A stretch of DNA of 64,000 bases from Pseudobacteroides cellulosolvens ATCC 35603 = DSM 2933 (GCF_001262605.1 NZ_LGTC01000001.1:806001-870000); one strand, 5' to 3'; shown: positions 20,613 to 29,249, counted from the stretch's first letter. Program-made: numbers and translations. Notes: a model not told the origin generated them from the letters alone.

Positions 20613-21935
20613 TTATATCGCATCTTTTGTCATAATCGGTTGTGCCAATGTTGCGTTAAAGTGGGAAGCTATCAATACCACATCGGCCATATTTACTGCT
20701 TTATCCCCATTGATATCTTCAGGATATGAAGATGGATTGGACGAATTTGTAGTTGTTACTTTAGTAGGTGTTGGAGTGTTTGTGGGTGTGGCAGTTGCAG
20801 CTGGTGTATTTTGAGTTCCGCCGGAACCCTTTACAAGTGCATTGGCTATATCAGGATAATACCATGTAAGTGCAGACCTATTTAACAAAGCATATGTTTC
20901 TGCCTTACCCGGTGCATAATAACCGTTATCCCACCAAAATAAAGCAATACCCTTAGCTCTTGCTTCCTGAGCATAATATTCGGCATGGGCTGTTCTGGAA
21001 GAGAGGTTGTTTTTATCTATGGTACCGAATTCACCGATAATTACAGCTCGTCCTTTACTTATAAACCTATTATAAAGTGCATTGAATTCTGAAGTAAGTG
21101 AAGATTTATCAGAAGAAGTTCCCCAAGTTGAAGTTCCGTTTATATCCATAGCAAAGAAATATGGGGAGTAAGCATGTATTGATACAATGACTTTATTATC
21201 GTCGTTTGGTATTTTAAAATCGTTTAGAGTAACATCCATAGCAGCTGCTGCATGGGGAGGAACCATTATGAACCTTTTGGCATTATTTCCGCCTGTAGCT
21301 CTTATAGTGTTTACTGCTGCCAAATTGAAATTGTTTATTACATCACGGTTTTCAGCTGTTCCGCCTGTCCACTCATTAGCCGAACCTTCTACCCTTGGTT
21401 CGTTCATTGTTTCAAATATAAGATAGTCACTGTAGTTTTTAAAACGGTTTGCAATTTGTTCCCAAAGCTTGGTAAGCTGTGTTTTGCTTGCTGCTTCCTT
21501 TGCATATGTAGGAACAAGCCATTTGTTTTCGTGGTGAAGATTTAAAATAACGTACATATCGCTATCAAGAGCATAATTTACTACTTCCTCAACCCTGTTA
21601 AGCCATGTTTGATCAATATTATAATCAGGGGCTGCTCCAACATGAGTATCCCATGTTACTGGTAATCTCACTGCGTTAAAACCCATTTCCTTTACCTTGT
21701 CTATCATTGCCTTGGTTGTTCTGGGATTTCCCCAGCCTGTTTCGGTAGGTGCATCAAGTGTATTACCCAAATTCCAGCCAAGCCTTATATCCTTTACAAG
21801 ATCAATAGCTGTTATATCCCGCATACCCGTGTTAGCAGTAGATGCCGTAACATTCATACTGCCAAGAATCGTGACAAGAAGAAAAACAATCGCCAATAGT
21901 GAGGCTTTTCCCCTAACGAAAAACTTTTTACTCAT
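20613..21935 (-). CDS. GH5 endoglucanase with N-terminal signal peptide and first dockerin repeat; upstream half of a CelE-like enzyme
   Basis: Secreted cellulase acting on beta-1,4-glucans. It has a signal peptide ([10 protein letters not shown], hydrophobic [13 protein letters not shown]) and a GH5 catalytic barrel with [17 protein letters not shown], acid/base Glu179 in TMNEP and nucleophile Glu302 in IIGEFG. A Thr/Pro-rich linker and one dockerin repeat ([21 protein letters not shown]) follow. The start at 21935 is preferred over the Met five codons earlier because GGAGG (complement of 21944-21948) fits it. A missing base near 20630 ends the frame after ATLAQP, so one dockerin repeat and the CE2 domain are lost. 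Cohesin docking normally needs both repeats. It lies divergent to sigI. Confidence 0.88.
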   Translation of the reverse strand: MSKKFFVRGKASLLAIVFLLVTILGSMNVTASTANTGMRDITAIDLVKDIRLGWNLGNTLDAPTETGWGNPRTTKAMIDKVKEMGFNAVRLPVTWDTHVGAAPDYNIDQTWLNRVEEVVNYALDSDMYVILNLHHENKWLVPTYAKEAASKTQLTKLWEQIANRFKNYSDYLIFETMNEPRVEGSANEWTGGTAENRDVINNFNLAAVNTIRATGGNNAKRFIMVPPHAAAAMDVTLNDFKIPNDDNKVIVSIHAYSPYFFAMDINGTSTWGTSSDKSSLTSEFNALYNRFISKGRAVIIGEFGTIDKNNLSSRTAHAEYYAQEARAKGIALFWWDNGYYAPGKAETYALLNRSALTWYYPDIANALVKGSGGTQNTPAATATPTNTPTPTKVTTTNSSNPSSYPEDINGDKAVNMADVVLIASHFNATLAQPIMTKDAI

Positions 21936-22053
21936 TATACCAACCTCCATAAAATTTAAATATTTAGAAATGACCCATATTTTATCATTCCTTTATGTAT
22001 CTATGGTTATCGAACTGATATATAACTTTACAGTTCGACACCTATTATAATAA

Positions 22054-22086
22054 TTCGAAAAAACAAACTTATTTGAGTAGGGGGAA
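22054..22086 (-). promoter_or_regulatory. Candidate SigI-type promoter for the GH5-CE2 gene
   Basis: On the minus strand a CCCCCTA block (complement of 22078-22084) is followed about 20 bases later by CGAA (complement of 22054-22057), resembling the C-rich -35 and CGAA -10 of SigI promoters. It lies about 120 bases upstream of the GH5 start. The spacing requirement is not certain, so this is a hypothesis. Confidence 0.35.
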
Positions 22087-22112
22087 CAAAATGGTTTGTA
22101 ATTTTCTTTCAT

Positions 22113-22144
22113 ACCCTATACTGAAAAATTTGAATTTTATCGAA
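22113..22144 (+). promoter_or_regulatory. Candidate autoregulatory SigI promoter
   Basis: ACCCTA (22113-22118) and CGAA (22141-22144) lie just before the sigI ribosome site, with spacing similar to the element on the opposite strand. SigI operons are commonly self-activated. This is inference from two short motifs. Confidence 0.35.
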
Positions 22145-22169
22145 ATATATAAGAGGGGAGGAAATCAAA

Positions 22170-22928
22170 TTGGCAAAATTGAGTATTTTTAAGAAGCTAA
22201 AACCTGAAATCGATTACACTAATGACATAATAATTAAAATTCAAGATGGAGACAAGCTTTTAAAAGAAAGATTTATAAGTGATTATACTCCTTTTATTTT
22301 AAAGACAGTTGCCAGAATAACCAATAAATATGTTGATGTTCAAAACAGCGAAGAATATAGTATTGCACTGATGGCATTTGATGAAGCAATAAATTGCTTT
22401 AATATAGACAAAAACAAGAGCTTTTTGGCATTCAGCGACCTTGTTATCAACAGAAGACTTATAGACTACATTAGGAAGAACAGAAAAGATAATAATGTAT
22501 TTCCTTTTACATACTTTGATTGTGAATCATATGAGGAACTTAAAGAAAAGTATTTGCTTGAATACTCTGTTACAAGGCTTGATAACATTGAAATAAAGGA
22601 AGAAATTATTCTCTTTAAGGAAAAACTGGCAACATTCGGTATAACCCTTGAAAACTTGGCTAAAAGCATACCAAAACACAAAGACTCGAAACTAATGTGC
22701 ATTAGAATAGCAAGGATTATAGCCAGCGACAAGGAACTTAATTATAAATTAAATAAAACAAAGAATATTCCAATGACTGACTTGATGAAATTAGTTGATG
22801 TACACCATGCAACGATAGAAAGAAACCGCAAGTTTATAATTGCAGTAAGTCTTGTAATAAATAGTGGCCTTGATGTTATAAAGAGTTATCTTCAGTTTAC
22901 TGAGGAGGGGGGTGTGAGTGGTGATTAA
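22170..22928 (+). CDS. sigI: Alternative RNA polymerase sigma factor SigI
   Basis: Sigma-70-related SigI family factor (252 residues). In cellulosome producers, SigI factors switch on sets of cellulase genes in response to polysaccharide. Visible features are a sigma region 2-like part (ERFISDYTPFILKTVARITNKY, FLAFSDLVINRRLIDYIRK) and a C-terminal helix-turn-helix-like region (MTDLMKLVDVHHATIERNRKFI). The start is a TTG at 22170, with GAGGGGAGG well placed upstream. It overlaps the downstream anti-sigma gene by 11 bases, indicating translational coupling. It should be held inactive by RsgI until substrate is sensed. Confidence 0.93.
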   Translation: MAKLSIFKKLKPEIDYTNDIIIKIQDGDKLLKERFISDYTPFILKTVARITNKYVDVQNSEEYSIALMAFDEAINCFNIDKNKSFLAFSDLVINRRLIDYIRKNRKDNNVFPFTYFDCESYEELKEKYLLEYSVTRLDNIEIKEEIILFKEKLATFGITLENLAKSIPKHKDSKLMCIRIARIIASDKELNYKLNKTKNIPMTDLMKLVDVHHATIERNRKFIIAVSLVINSGLDVIKSYLQFTEEGGVSGD

Positions 22929-24447
22929 CATGGGGACTATTATGGAGGTATATAAAAATGAAGTATTGGTTATGACTGTGGACTTTGAACTGGTACGTGT
23001 GAAAAGAAAGCCGGAAATGTATTTAGGACAGCAGGTTTATTTTGGTGATAGTGAGGTTATTAAATCCCAAAGAAAAAGTAATTTTTTTGTTGCTTCAGCA
23101 ATAGCAGCGATAATGATGTTTGCAATTATAATTATTTATGTTGTTTTACAAAAAGGAAATTTTAAAAATGATAATAACTTTTATGCTTATGTTGATTTAG
23201 ATATCAATCCAAGCATTGAGTTTTTAATAAACGATAACGATATTGTTAAAAAAGTTATTCCATTAAACAATGACGGAAAAAAGGCGATATCTGATACTTT
23301 GTTAAAAGAATTGCCTATAAAAGAAGCTGTGGAAAAAGTTATGGGCAAATTTCAAAAAGAGGGTATAAAGAATGCTAAAAATAATATTGTTATGATTTCA
23401 GCATCATTAAACCCGGAAATTAAAAGTTATAAGGAAAATAAAGATAATGCGGAGCTTAAGCTAAACAAGCTTATTGCTTCATTAAAATCTATCGATGGTA
23501 CCGAGATAAATAAGGAGTATACTGTAAATGTAGTCAAGGTAGAACCGGAGGTTAAGAAGCAGGCGGTGGAAAACGGTTTGTCTGCCGGAAGACAGTTTAT
23601 ATTGAAAGAAGCTCAGAATAATGGTGTTGATATGACGCTAAATGAGGCAAAAACAGGCAATCTGGCAGTGCTTATGAAAAAGTTGGATTTGTATAATAAA
23701 AGTACTGATAAAGAGACTTTAAGTACACCGACCGTTAAATCTATAAAAAATACTACACCTGAAGCTAAACCAACTTTTACAAAAGGAGCTGCATTAGTGG
23801 GTTCTACTCCGAAAAATTCGTATAATCCTATAAATCTAAAAAATGATAAGGAAACACCAACAAAATTAAATATTCCAACGCAATTAGATATACCGACTCA
23901 ATTAGATATACCACCAAAATTAAATACACCAACACCTAAGAATATATCTGAAAGTAAAAAACCAGTTGAAAGCAAAACGTCTGATTCATCAGCAGGTACA
24001 ATTAAGATACAGTATTATAATGTTTCAAAGAAAGTAAGTAAAGTCATTCAGATAAACACTGTTATAAATGTTATTAATACAGGCAGTGAGGCAATTGATT
24101 TAAAAGACCTGACTGTTAGATATTATTACACAATTAATGGGGAGAGGCCCCAGTCGGCAGATTGTTGGGCTCAAACAGACAAATCCAATATTATTCACAG
24201 ATTTGTTAAAATGAATAGGCCTTCCGGTAAAGCGGACTACTACCTTGAAATAGGATTTAAAAGCGGTTTGGTGGAACCGGGGAAAAGTACTATGGTTATA
24301 ACATGGTTTAATAAAGACAATTGGTCAAATTATGAGCAGGACGACGACCATTCATATAATTCATCCGGAATTGAGGAATTGTATGATTGGAAGTATGTAA
24401 CGGGTTATATAAAAGGTGCCTTAAAATGGGGAATCGAGCCTAAGTAA
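22918..24447 (+). CDS. rsgI: RsgI-type transmembrane anti-sigma factor with C-terminal CBM3 cellulose-binding module
   Basis: Membrane sensor that binds SigI inside the cell and cellulose outside. The 509 residues show a cytosolic RsgI N-terminal domain (about 1-55), one membrane span (about 57-78, FFVASAIAAIMMFAIIIIYVVL), a conserved extracytoplasmic RsgI domain (AYVDLDINPSIEF), a Pro/Thr/Lys linker with short TQLDIP-type repeats, and a CBM3-like domain (about 360-509) with aromatic residues such as DCWAQTDKSNI and DWKYV. It starts with tandem GTG codons. The pairing with SigI and the CBM3 ending match the cellulose-sensing RsgI design of C. thermocellum, where the sensor is processed proteolytically. 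Confidence 0.92.
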   Translation: MVINMGTIMEVYKNEVLVMTVDFELVRVKRKPEMYLGQQVYFGDSEVIKSQRKSNFFVASAIAAIMMFAIIIIYVVLQKGNFKNDNNFYAYVDLDINPSIEFLINDNDIVKKVIPLNNDGKKAISDTLLKELPIKEAVEKVMGKFQKEGIKNAKNNIVMISASLNPEIKSYKENKDNAELKLNKLIASLKSIDGTEINKEYTVNVVKVEPEVKKQAVENGLSAGRQFILKEAQNNGVDMTLNEAKTGNLAVLMKKLDLYNKSTDKETLSTPTVKSIKNTTPEAKPTFTKGAALVGSTPKNSYNPINLKNDKETPTKLNIPTQLDIPTQLDIPPKLNTPTPKNISESKKPVESKTSDSSAGTIKIQYYNVSKKVSKVIQINTVINVINTGSEAIDLKDLTVRYYYTINGERPQSADCWAQTDKSNIIHRFVKMNRPSGKADYYLEIGFKSGLVEPGKSTMVITWFNKDNWSNYEQDDDHSYNSSGIEELYDWKYVTGYIKGALKWGIEPK

Positions 24448-24617
24448 GTTTTCTTAAATTTTTTGGTTTATAGAAAAGTTAAAAGCTTTATAATATCTAT
24501 TCACAAATTTGTTGTAATGAAAAATGTGAAATTTTAAGAAATTAGTAGATAATGCATGAAATGAGTAGTAATAGAAATGTAAATATCAATAATTGGCGAT
24601 ATTGGTTAAATAACGTC

Positions 24618-24646
24618 TTGACCAAACAGCTATCCGTCAGTATAAT
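24618..24646 (+). promoter_or_regulatory. SigA promoter of the tRNA pair
   Basis: TTGACC (24618-24623) and TATAAT (24641-24646) have a 17-base spacer, about 30 bases before the first tRNA. Confidence 0.75.
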
Positions 24647-24677
24647 ATAATACGTGTCTGAGACATGACAACGACAT

Positions 24678-24750
24678 TCCTCAATAGCTCAGTCGGTAGA
24701 GCATGCGGCTGTTAACCGCAGGGTCGTAGGTTCGAGTCCTACTTGAGGAG
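24678..24750 (+). tRNA. tRNA-Asn (anticodon GTT)
   Basis: Acceptor arms TCCTCAA and TTGAGGA pair perfectly. The D-loop has AGTCGGTAGAGC, the anticodon GTT is at 24711-24713, and the T-loop is GTTCGAGTC. CCA is not encoded. It is probably cotranscribed with the tRNA six bases downstream. Confidence 0.96.
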
Positions 24751-24756
24751 CTATAA

Positions 24757-24830
24757 GGGCCTTTAGCTCAGTTGGTTAGAGCAACCGGCTCATAACCGGT
24801 TGGTCCGGGGTTCGAGTCCCTGAAGGCCCA
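24757..24830 (+). tRNA. tRNA with CAT anticodon (Ile2 or elongator Met)
   Basis: The acceptor is GGGCCTT/AAGGCCC, with anticodon CAT at 24791-24793 and a normal T-arm; CCA is not encoded. The GGCTCATAACC anticodon arm and GGxCCTT acceptor look more like Firmicute tRNA-Ile2, whose C34 becomes lysidine, than initiator Met. Automated tools often label such genes Met. Identity is not settled by sequence alone. Confidence 0.9.
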
Positions 24831-24834
24831 CTTA

Positions 24835-24868
24835 AAAATAGGAAGCTTGCAAAAGCTTCTTATTTTAT
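24835..24868 (+). terminator. Terminator after the tRNA pair
   Basis: A GGAAGCTT / AAGCTTCT stem with a GCAA loop is flanked by A-rich sequence upstream and T-rich sequence downstream. Confidence 0.75.
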
Positions 24869-24989
24869 TTTGTCTGGAAATTATTTTGTGTCTAGGGAAT
24901 TATGGTGTTTGCATAATCATAATTTCTCACGACAACAATCAAGGTTAACAAAATCATTTCGTGATTTTGTTATTAATCGGTGGAGTGTT

Positions 24990-25682
24990 ATGGAGTTAAA
25001 AGGAAGATTGAAGCTTATTGCCTCAAAAGTTGTCAAGAGTGATACGGTGTGCGATATTGGGACTGACCATGCATATATTCCAATATATCTTGTTAATAAC
25101 AACATTTGCAAAAGAGCAATAGCTTGCGATGTTAAAAAAGGTCCTATTGTGTTTGCAAAAAAGCATATTGGATGCTCTGGGCTTTCAAATTACATAGAAA
25201 CCCGTTTAGGTGACGGTCTCGATCCATTAGGTGAGAACGAGGCTAATGTGGTTATTATTGCAGGAATGGGTGGTTACCTTATAAGTAGGATTATCAGCGA
25301 TGGTTTATATAAGGTTACCAATTGTGAAAATATAGTCTTACAGCCTATGAACGAGATAGAATGTTTAAGGAAATGGCTTTATGAAACCGGGTTTGATATT
25401 GTTGATGAAGAGCTTACAAGTGAAGGTGAAAAGATATATAATGTCATTGTGGCAAAATGGACTGGAAAACCTTCAGTAAAGGATGCGGTATACCACCATT
25501 TTGGAGAAAAGCTTTTTGAAAGGAATGATCCGCTTCTGAAAGCTCATATCGAAAAGAAAATAAAAACATACAAAAAAATAGTTATGGAAATGGTAAATAT
25601 AGATCAAAATAGGGATGAATTAAGGCAGCATTACATATCTTTGATTGAAAGCTTTGAAAAGCTGGCTGAGGGACTAAAGTAA
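24990..25682 (+). CDS. trmK: tRNA (adenine(22)-N(1))-methyltransferase
   Basis: Class I SAM-dependent enzyme that methylates A22 in the D-loop of tRNA. The 230-residue form starting at ATG 24990 is chosen because GTGGAG lies about 5-10 bases upstream and MELKGRLKLIASKV is the usual family start. The frame also runs about 40 codons further back without conserved sequence. The SAM-binding motif is VCDIGTDHAYIPIYL, followed by IACDVKKGP and NVVIIAGMGG, typical of TrmK. In Firmicutes trmK usually follows rpoD and precedes the nif3-like gene. Here the nif3-like partner is kept, but rpoD is 20 kb away. Confidence 0.92.
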   Translation: MELKGRLKLIASKVVKSDTVCDIGTDHAYIPIYLVNNNICKRAIACDVKKGPIVFAKKHIGCSGLSNYIETRLGDGLDPLGENEANVVIIAGMGGYLISRIISDGLYKVTNCENIVLQPMNEIECLRKWLYETGFDIVDEELTSEGEKIYNVIVAKWTGKPSVKDAVYHHFGEKLFERNDPLLKAHIEKKIKTYKKIVMEMVNIDQNRDELRQHYISLIESFEKLAEGLK

Positions 25683-25713
25683 ATTCTGTTATTTTGGTCA
25701 TGATCAAAAAATA

Positions 25714-25787
25714 ACTTCCGCTATAAATTTCGCTCATGTGTTGACTTAACTCGTCAACACCCGCTTAGAAAGCGGAAGTAATTTTTT
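25714..25787 (+). terminator. Nested double-hairpin terminator after trmK
   Basis: The outer stem ACTTCCGCT (25714-25722) pairs with AGCGGAAGT (25771-25779) and is followed by T6. Inside is a perfect 8-base hairpin GTGTTGAC (25738-25745) with GTCAACAC (25753-25760). A smaller alternative pair involving CCGCTT...AAGCGG shares the outer strand. Confidence 0.65.
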
Positions 25788-25851
25788 ATTCATGCCTGAA
25801 GCAAAGTTACTCATTTGGTAGGAGCAAACATTAAATGGAGGTAAGATAGCT

Positions 25852-26955
25852 ATGAGCATTATTTGCAGGCATGTTGTAAACTTTATGGAAGAACTGGCAC
25901 CACCCCATTTATGTGAGGAGTGGGACAATATAGGGTTATTGATAGGAAGTAAGAACAAAAAAGTTCAGAAGATACTTATATGTCTTGATATAACAAGAAA
26001 TGTTGTAAAAGAGGCCATAGAACAAAAAGCAGATATGATCATATCTCACCATCCCTTTTTGTTTAAGGGGATAAAAAGAATTATTCCTGAGGATCCAAAG
26101 GGAGAATTGATTTACAGTCTTATCAGGGAAGATATATGTGTTTATTGTGCTCATACCAATCTTGATTTTGCAGAAAACGGTCTAAACTATACACTTGCTA
26201 AAACTCTAGGACTAAAGAACATAAAAAACCTTAAGACTTATACAAAAGAAAAATTGTATAAAATTGTAGTTTTTGTACCGTGTGAATATGGTGAAAAAGT
26301 GACAGGTGCCATGACTGCTGCAGGTGCCGGATGGTTAGGAAATTACAGCGATTGTTCCTTTACATTGGAGGGAACAGGTGCTTTCAGACCATTAGAAGGT
26401 AGTAACCCCTTTATTGGGGATACCGGTAAACTGGAAAAAGTAAGTGAGTTCCGGGTAGAAACTATTGTAAGGGAAGAGTTGTTAAATAGAGTTGTAGAAT
26501 CCATGCTTGAGGCTCATCCATATGAGGAACCTGCATATGACATATATTCTTTAGTGCAGGGTGGAAAAGAGTACGGTTTTGGTAAAGAAGGAGAACTGGA
26601 TAAGGCATTAAGTCTTGATGAATTGGTGTCCAGAATAAAAAACAGCTTAAATATAAAAAGCTTGAGAGTTATAGGAGACAGAAGCGAGGATATAAAGAGG
26701 GTGGGAGTCTTTTGCGGAAGCTTTGATGGCGATGTGATTCCATCATTGGGTAAGCTGGATATATTGGTGACAGGAGATATAAAGTACCACACAGCACTTG
26801 ACATTGCAGAAATGGGATTGTGTGTTATTGATGCAGGTCATTTCGGAACCGAAAAAATTATTGTAAATGAATTAAGCCGTTTGCTGAGCGGCAAATTCTC
26901 AGATCTAACAATAGTACCAAGCAAAGTGGAAAAGGACCCAATAAAAGTTACTTGA
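25852..26955 (+). CDS. Nif3-like dinuclear metal-centre protein (YqfO family)
   Basis: The 367-residue protein belongs to the NIF3/YqfO family, hexameric proteins with a two-metal site and long annotated as GTP cyclohydrolase I type 2 homologues. Metal-binding features seen are SHHPFLFKGIKRI, YCAHTNLDFAENGLN and, at the end, DAGHFGTEKIIV. Between the two halves lies the extra PII/CutA-like insert (about residues 140-240) typical of the long bacterial form (AAGAGWLGNYSDCSF...EAHPYEEPAYDIY). TGGAGG precedes the ATG. It is paired with trmK as in other Firmicutes. The precise reaction is unresolved for the family. Confidence 0.9.
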   Translation: MSIICRHVVNFMEELAPPHLCEEWDNIGLLIGSKNKKVQKILICLDITRNVVKEAIEQKADMIISHHPFLFKGIKRIIPEDPKGELIYSLIREDICVYCAHTNLDFAENGLNYTLAKTLGLKNIKNLKTYTKEKLYKIVVFVPCEYGEKVTGAMTAAGAGWLGNYSDCSFTLEGTGAFRPLEGSNPFIGDTGKLEKVSEFRVETIVREELLNRVVESMLEAHPYEEPAYDIYSLVQGGKEYGFGKEGELDKALSLDELVSRIKNSLNIKSLRVIGDRSEDIKRVGVFCGSFDGDVIPSLGKLDILVTGDIKYHTALDIAEMGLCVIDAGHFGTEKIIVNELSRLLSGKFSDLTIVPSKVEKDPIKVT

Positions 26956-26980
26956 CTTTTTTGACTTTGGATATTAGTAT
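26952..26980 (+). promoter_or_regulatory. Promoter of rnpB
   Basis: TTGACT (26952-26957), overlapping the nif3-like stop codon, and TAGTAT (26975-26980) are separated by 17 bases. Confidence 0.5.
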
Positions 26981-27034
26981 ATAATATGTTGCTTATTTTT
27001 GATAAGTAAGAATTTTAAAATTAAAACTTAATAT

Positions 27035-27373
27035 GAGTAAGCCAGATGATCGCGTGTAAAGTGCCGAAAGGCCTTATACGAGGAAAGTCCGGGCTCCATA
27101 GGGCAGGGTGCCGGGTAACTCCCGGTGAAGGTGACTTCAAGGAAAGTGCAACAGAGATATACCGCCTCATTTATGAGGTAAGGGTGGAAAGGTGAGGTAA
27201 GAGCTCACCAGCGGCATGGCGACTTGTCGGTCTATGTAAACCCCATCTGGAGCAACACCGCAGAGGGACGTTAAGGTTGCCCGCTAGTCCCGGGTAGGTG
27301 GCTTGAGCTATACAGAAATGTATGGCCTAGATAGATGATCATCAAATACAGAACCCGGCTTATAGACTTACTC
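27035..27373 (+). ncRNA. rnpB: RNase P RNA
   Basis: Catalytic RNA of RNase P, which matures tRNA 5' ends. Universally conserved segments are present: GAGGAAAGTCCGGGCTCC (P4 5' strand region), GGTAACTCCCGG, ACAGAGATATACCGCC, and the 3' P4 strand area near the end. The terminal helix P1 is visible as GAGTAAG (27035-27041) pairing with CTTACTC (27367-27373), which sets the ends to within a few bases. Length is about 339 bases. Confidence 0.95.
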
Positions 27374-27388
27374 ATTCAAATACGCATT

Positions 27389-27416
27389 AGCACCAGCTTA
27401 TATGGCTGGTGTTTTT
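27389..27416 (+). terminator. Terminator of rnpB
   Basis: CACCAGC (27391-27397) pairs with GCTGGTG (27405-27411) and is followed by TTTTT. The next minus-strand gene ends just beside it. Confidence 0.85.
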
Positions 27417-27418
27417 GC

Positions 27419-28135
27419 TTATACGCTGTTTTTGCAAGTATTATTGTTCGTTGGATCAGTTTTAGGGATAATAACGTCGGCTTCATTCGCTTTTGGGCTA
27501 AGGTAGTGTTTAGTACCATCAGGGAGCTCAATAAATTCATCACCATAATCACGTATTAAATGAAACTCTTGAAATACTTTTTCTTGAGCTATCTTAGCAT
27601 CTTCCTCATAACCTTCCCTTGTTATATAAATAGTGGAAACTTTATCTCTATGAGAAAATAATGAAATGCAGGATTTACATGACCTGTAGATGCCAACATT
27701 AAGTGTACTGTCTGGGAATATATTTTTAAACAAGGTATGAGCTTTTTGATTATCAATGCCCAAGAATTTAATATCATATAAGTAGGCTTCAGCTTCAGGC
27801 ATAAATTCAATAGTGCCACATACATGAATGTTATTTTCGTCAGGCTCATAATGTATATTTGAACTCCTGCATTGTGTGGATTGTTGAAAACGGAAAGTTG
27901 CATATAACAGTGTCGTATCGTTGTTGTAGTAATATTTTATGGTTAAAACAATAATTACACTTATCATATCCACAGCCTCAAATCCTTGTTCAGCGAGCAT
28001 CCTGACATGGTCCCTATATCGTTTTTTTATTATAACTAAGCCTTTTACCCTGAAATATTTGGCAAAATAAATAATTGCGGTATATAATAATGTTGTCAGA
28101 TTATTGCCGTATTTAACTTTGGGGATGAGGTGCAT
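27419..28135 (-). CDS. Hypothetical protein with N-terminal hydrophobic stretch
   Basis: I do not recognise this protein (up to 238 residues). It has a hydrophobic segment near residues 15-30 (LLYTAIIYFAKYF), a second near 55-68 (ISVIIVLTIKYYY), a CKSC pair (about residue 153) and a hydrophilic tail rich in Asn, Thr and Asp. No clear ribosome site precedes the Met at 28135. A Met at 28000 is another possible start, so the N-terminus is uncertain. It is convergent with rnpB. Confidence 0.5.
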   Translation of the reverse strand: MHLIPKVKYGNNLTTLLYTAIIYFAKYFRVKGLVIIKKRYRDHVRMLAEQGFEAVDMISVIIVLTIKYYYNNDTTLLYATFRFQQSTQCRSSNIHYEPDENNIHVCGTIEFMPEAEAYLYDIKFLGIDNQKAHTLFKNIFPDSTLNVGIYRSCKSCISLFSHRDKVSTIYITREGYEEDAKIAQEKVFQEFHLIRDYGDEFIELPDGTKHYLSPKANEADVIIPKTDPTNNNTCKNSV

Positions 28136-28175
28136 AAGTATAGGGAGAAGTGTTAAGAAGCAGGTGAGAGGTGAA

Positions 28176-28412
28176 TTGAATAGAAATAAAGAAGTGTTGT
28201 TGATTGATATTTGTATAGGCTTTATCTTTATATTAATTGTTTTACCTTTAGTATATTCTTTTTATGGGTCACTTGAGGTCTATCCTAATGATGAACAGAA
28301 CAGCAAAGTGAGAATAGTAATGGGGGCTATAGTACTTATATTAGTAATAATAGAACTATTCTTTCTTAGTATTCGATATAAAATAGTTTCTAAAAGGAAT
28401 AGAGAAAAATAA
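28176..28412 (+). CDS. Small two-span membrane protein
   Basis: A protein of about 79 residues with two hydrophobic helices (LLIDICIGFIFILIVLPLVYSF and IVMGAIVLILVIIELFFL) joined by a short polar loop and a basic C-terminus. TTG 28176 is proposed as start because AGGTGAG lies seven bases upstream. Longer versions starting at 28125 would overlap the divergent gene. Function is unknown. Confidence 0.5.
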   Translation: MNRNKEVLLIDICIGFIFILIVLPLVYSFYGSLEVYPNDEQNSKVRIVMGAIVLILVIIELFFLSIRYKIVSKRNREK

Positions 28413-28487
28413 AAGCACTTTATCAACCCCTACAGTTCTTATTGCCTATAAGCAAATATGAAACATCAGAAAGGATGAACTATAAAA

Positions 28488-28865
28488 TTGAAATTACTTG
28501 AAAGACACATATTTGAATTGGAAAAAGAATTATTAAAACCTGAAACAAGGCAATCAGCAGAAAAAATAAGTGAACTGCTATCAGATGATTTTATGGAATT
28601 CCGTAGTTCAGGGTCCATATACCATTATAGTATGGGTGATGTTTTTAGTAAGGAGATAGATATATCAGTTGAGAATTGCGAAGTGCGGGATTTTACAATC
28701 AAAGAACTATCTAATGGCTGTGTACTGGCTACTTATAAGGTGATTAAGCATAGTGAATTGAGTCAAGATGTAAAGTATTCATTGCGAAGTTCAATATGGA
28801 AGGTATTCAATGGTTCATGGAAAATAGTTTTTCATCAAGGTACTTTAACTTCTAAAATACAATAG
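28488..28865 (+). CDS. NTF2-like / DUF4440-type protein
   Basis: A 125-residue protein starting at TTG 28488 with AAAGGA upstream. The order is typical of SnoaL/DUF4440 cone folds: N-terminal helix (LERHIFELEKELL), LLSDDFMEFRSSGSIY, then strands ending SSIWKVFNGSWKIVFHQGTL. Such proteins bind small molecules or act as small enzymes; no catalytic set is evident. It belongs to the same broad fold as the protein at 58349-58714. Confidence 0.7.
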   Translation: MKLLERHIFELEKELLKPETRQSAEKISELLSDDFMEFRSSGSIYHYSMGDVFSKEIDISVENCEVRDFTIKELSNGCVLATYKVIKHSELSQDVKYSLRSSIWKVFNGSWKIVFHQGTLTSKIQ

Positions 28866-28916
28866 GTAAAACAATGAAAGAATTATTGAAGTTATTATGG
28901 TTATGAGGTGTATCGT

Positions 28917-29249
28917 GTGAAAATAATGTGGTGCTGGCGATGCAAACAAGAAGTCGGGATGCTTGATGAAGAAGAATATAACAGAGTTCATGAAATTTTC
29001 ATAGATTGTACAAAAAGGACAAAGGTTTATAGAGAAACAACAGGAAGTCCACTTGATAAGACAACTTTATGTAACTTATTTAAACCTGTAGTTGAAGAAT
29101 ATGAGAAGATAACTGGATTTAAGGGTTTTCATCATAATGTAGTAATGCATCATAGAGTTTCGATTTATGGACACCCATGCAAAAATTGTGGGAAGCCATT
29201 AAGGACTCCAAGAGCAAAAATGTGTACAGCATGTGGGGCAAAAGTTTAG
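28917..29249 (+). CDS. Small zinc-ribbon protein of unknown function
   Basis: About 110 residues with an N-terminal WCWRCKQE pair of cysteines and a C-terminal zinc ribbon (PCKNCGKPLRTPRAKMCTACG). The middle holds a helical stretch with VEEYEKITGFKGFHHN. GTG 28917 is preferred because GAGG is eight bases upstream; ATG 28926 is possible. Similar small zinc-ribbon proteins occur among bacterial immunity-type genes, but the role is unknown. Confidence 0.6.
   Translation: MKIMWCWRCKQEVGMLDEEEYNRVHEIFIDCTKRTKVYRETTGSPLDKTTLCNLFKPVVEEYEKITGFKGFHHNVVMHHRVSIYGHPCKNCGKPLRTPRAKMCTACGAKV

Noticed and set aside
24870..24989. N-terminal extension of trmK
   Set aside because: Not conserved in character, overlaps the tRNA terminator area, and ATG 24990 has a better ribosome site.
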